Part shown: positions 5,741 through 6,035 of the stretch, piece by piece
Position numbering within the stretch: position 1 is the stretch's first letter
How the letters are laid out: each line of letters opens with the position of its first letter
Assembly (NCBI GenBank): GCA_039177895.1
Contig: JBCDFO010000314.1
Location: 1-6,035 of the forward strand
DNA: 6,035 bases
Source of the DNA: JBCBEX01 sp039177895
Lineage (GTDB): Bacteria; Bacteroidota; Rhodothermia; Rhodothermales; Rubricoccaceae
Direction: 5' to 3'
Program-made: the position numbers and the translations under genes
The notes under the pieces: generated by a model
What the model saw: the letters and a program-made list of their open reading frames with translations, nothing else
What the model was told of the DNA's origin: nothing
Database searches by the model: none

Positions 5741-6035
5741 CGTGCTGGTTATTATGGTCTTTGTCAAAACAACATCTCTACGAACACCAGCAAATACTTT
5801 GGTCCTTGGTCTATCTGTTTCTGATTTCGGCATTGCTATATTTTCCCAGCCAGTATTTTGTGTATGGATATACGCCAAGCTATGGTGCATGGAGCAACTT
5901 CAACATATCTTTGGTACGATTTTCTATTACAGTTTTTTGCTGCAAGCATTTGTGTCTTTTGGCATTCTGACGACCATTTCAGCCGATCGCTTCTTAGCTA
6001 TCCACCTTCATTTGCGGTACAAAGAGCTTGTCACA
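5733..6035 (+). CDS. Class A (rhodopsin-like) GPCR fragment, eukaryotic, partial at both ends
   Basis: The 101 residues run from late transmembrane helix 1 to the second intracellular loop of a rhodopsin-family receptor. The helix 1 asparagine (N1.50 equivalent) is residue 3 in VLNVLVIMVF. Intracellular loop 1 has the common KTTSLRTPANTL pattern. Helix 2 has the conserved Asp31 in LSVSDFGIAIFSQP. An aromatic-rich extracellular loop follows (CVWIYAKLWC), then helix 3 ending in DRF (85-87, the DRY motif) and loop 2 (LAIHLHLRYKELVT). The usual disulfide cysteine 25 residues before the DRF arginine is absent, a Gly standing there. The LRTPxNTL and DRxLAIHLHLRY patterns resemble the large cnidarian receptor expansions, as I recall them. 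No intron is seen and the frame is open to the window end. Bacteria do not have such receptors. The ligand cannot be inferred. Confidence 0.87.
   Translation, partial: MLNVLVIMVFVKTTSLRTPANTLVLGLSVSDFGIAIFSQPVFCVWIYAKLWCMEQLQHIFGTIFYYSFLLQAFVSFGILTTISADRFLAIHLHLRYKELVT

Noticed and set aside
5460..6035. A natural pyrophosphatase-receptor fusion protein
   Set aside because: The abrupt GC and codon change, the truncation of HppA before its catalytic region and the metazoan nature of the second half all point to joined DNA from two organisms, not an evolved fusion.

Overview
The window is a chimera. About 5.73 kb is high-GC bacterial DNA, and the last ~0.3 kb is about 40 % GC and encodes part of an animal-type G-protein-coupled receptor. 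The bacterial part suggests a marine member of the Rhodothermia/Rhodothermota (Bacteroidetes side, Rubricoccus/Rubrivirga/Salinibacter-like). I base this on the high GC, the weak or absent Shine-Dalgarno sequences, and the general look of the NuoI, PyrB and pyrophosphatase proteins. It is recognition from memory, not a search result. The receptor fragment looks most like cnidarian (coral or anemone) class A receptors, so a host-plus-associated-bacterium sample is the simplest explanation.

Layout, left to right. Positions 1-1451 (minus strand) hold a pyrR-pyrB operon: PyrR regulator/uracil phosphoribosyltransferase, then aspartate carbamoyltransferase, which runs off the left edge. Positions 1588-2148 (plus) hold a Uma2-family (DUF820) nuclease-like protein. 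It converges on a DinB-family protein (minus), and the two genes share a CTAG that supplies both stop codons. Upstream of that DinB gene, on the same strand, lies a small membrane protein with an HEAGH zinc-protease-like motif. Divergent from it is nuoI (plus), the 2x[4Fe-4S] subunit of respiratory complex I, here without other nuo genes beside it. A second, more divergent DinB-like gene follows (4184-4783).

Positions 4784-5459 carry no gene I can support, only a hairpin and a stretch whose translations resemble nothing I can name. At 5460 begins hppA, the membrane-bound ion-translocating pyrophosphatase. After about 91 codons it changes abruptly, in frame, into the receptor fragment, which stays open to the last base.

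Functionally the bacterial genes are ordinary housekeeping (pyrimidine synthesis and its control, respiration, pyrophosphate-driven ion pumping) plus small accessory genes. I see no CRISPR array, transposase, tRNA or rRNA, and no evidence of a new multi-gene system. The most important observation is the bacterial/animal junction near 5727-5740.
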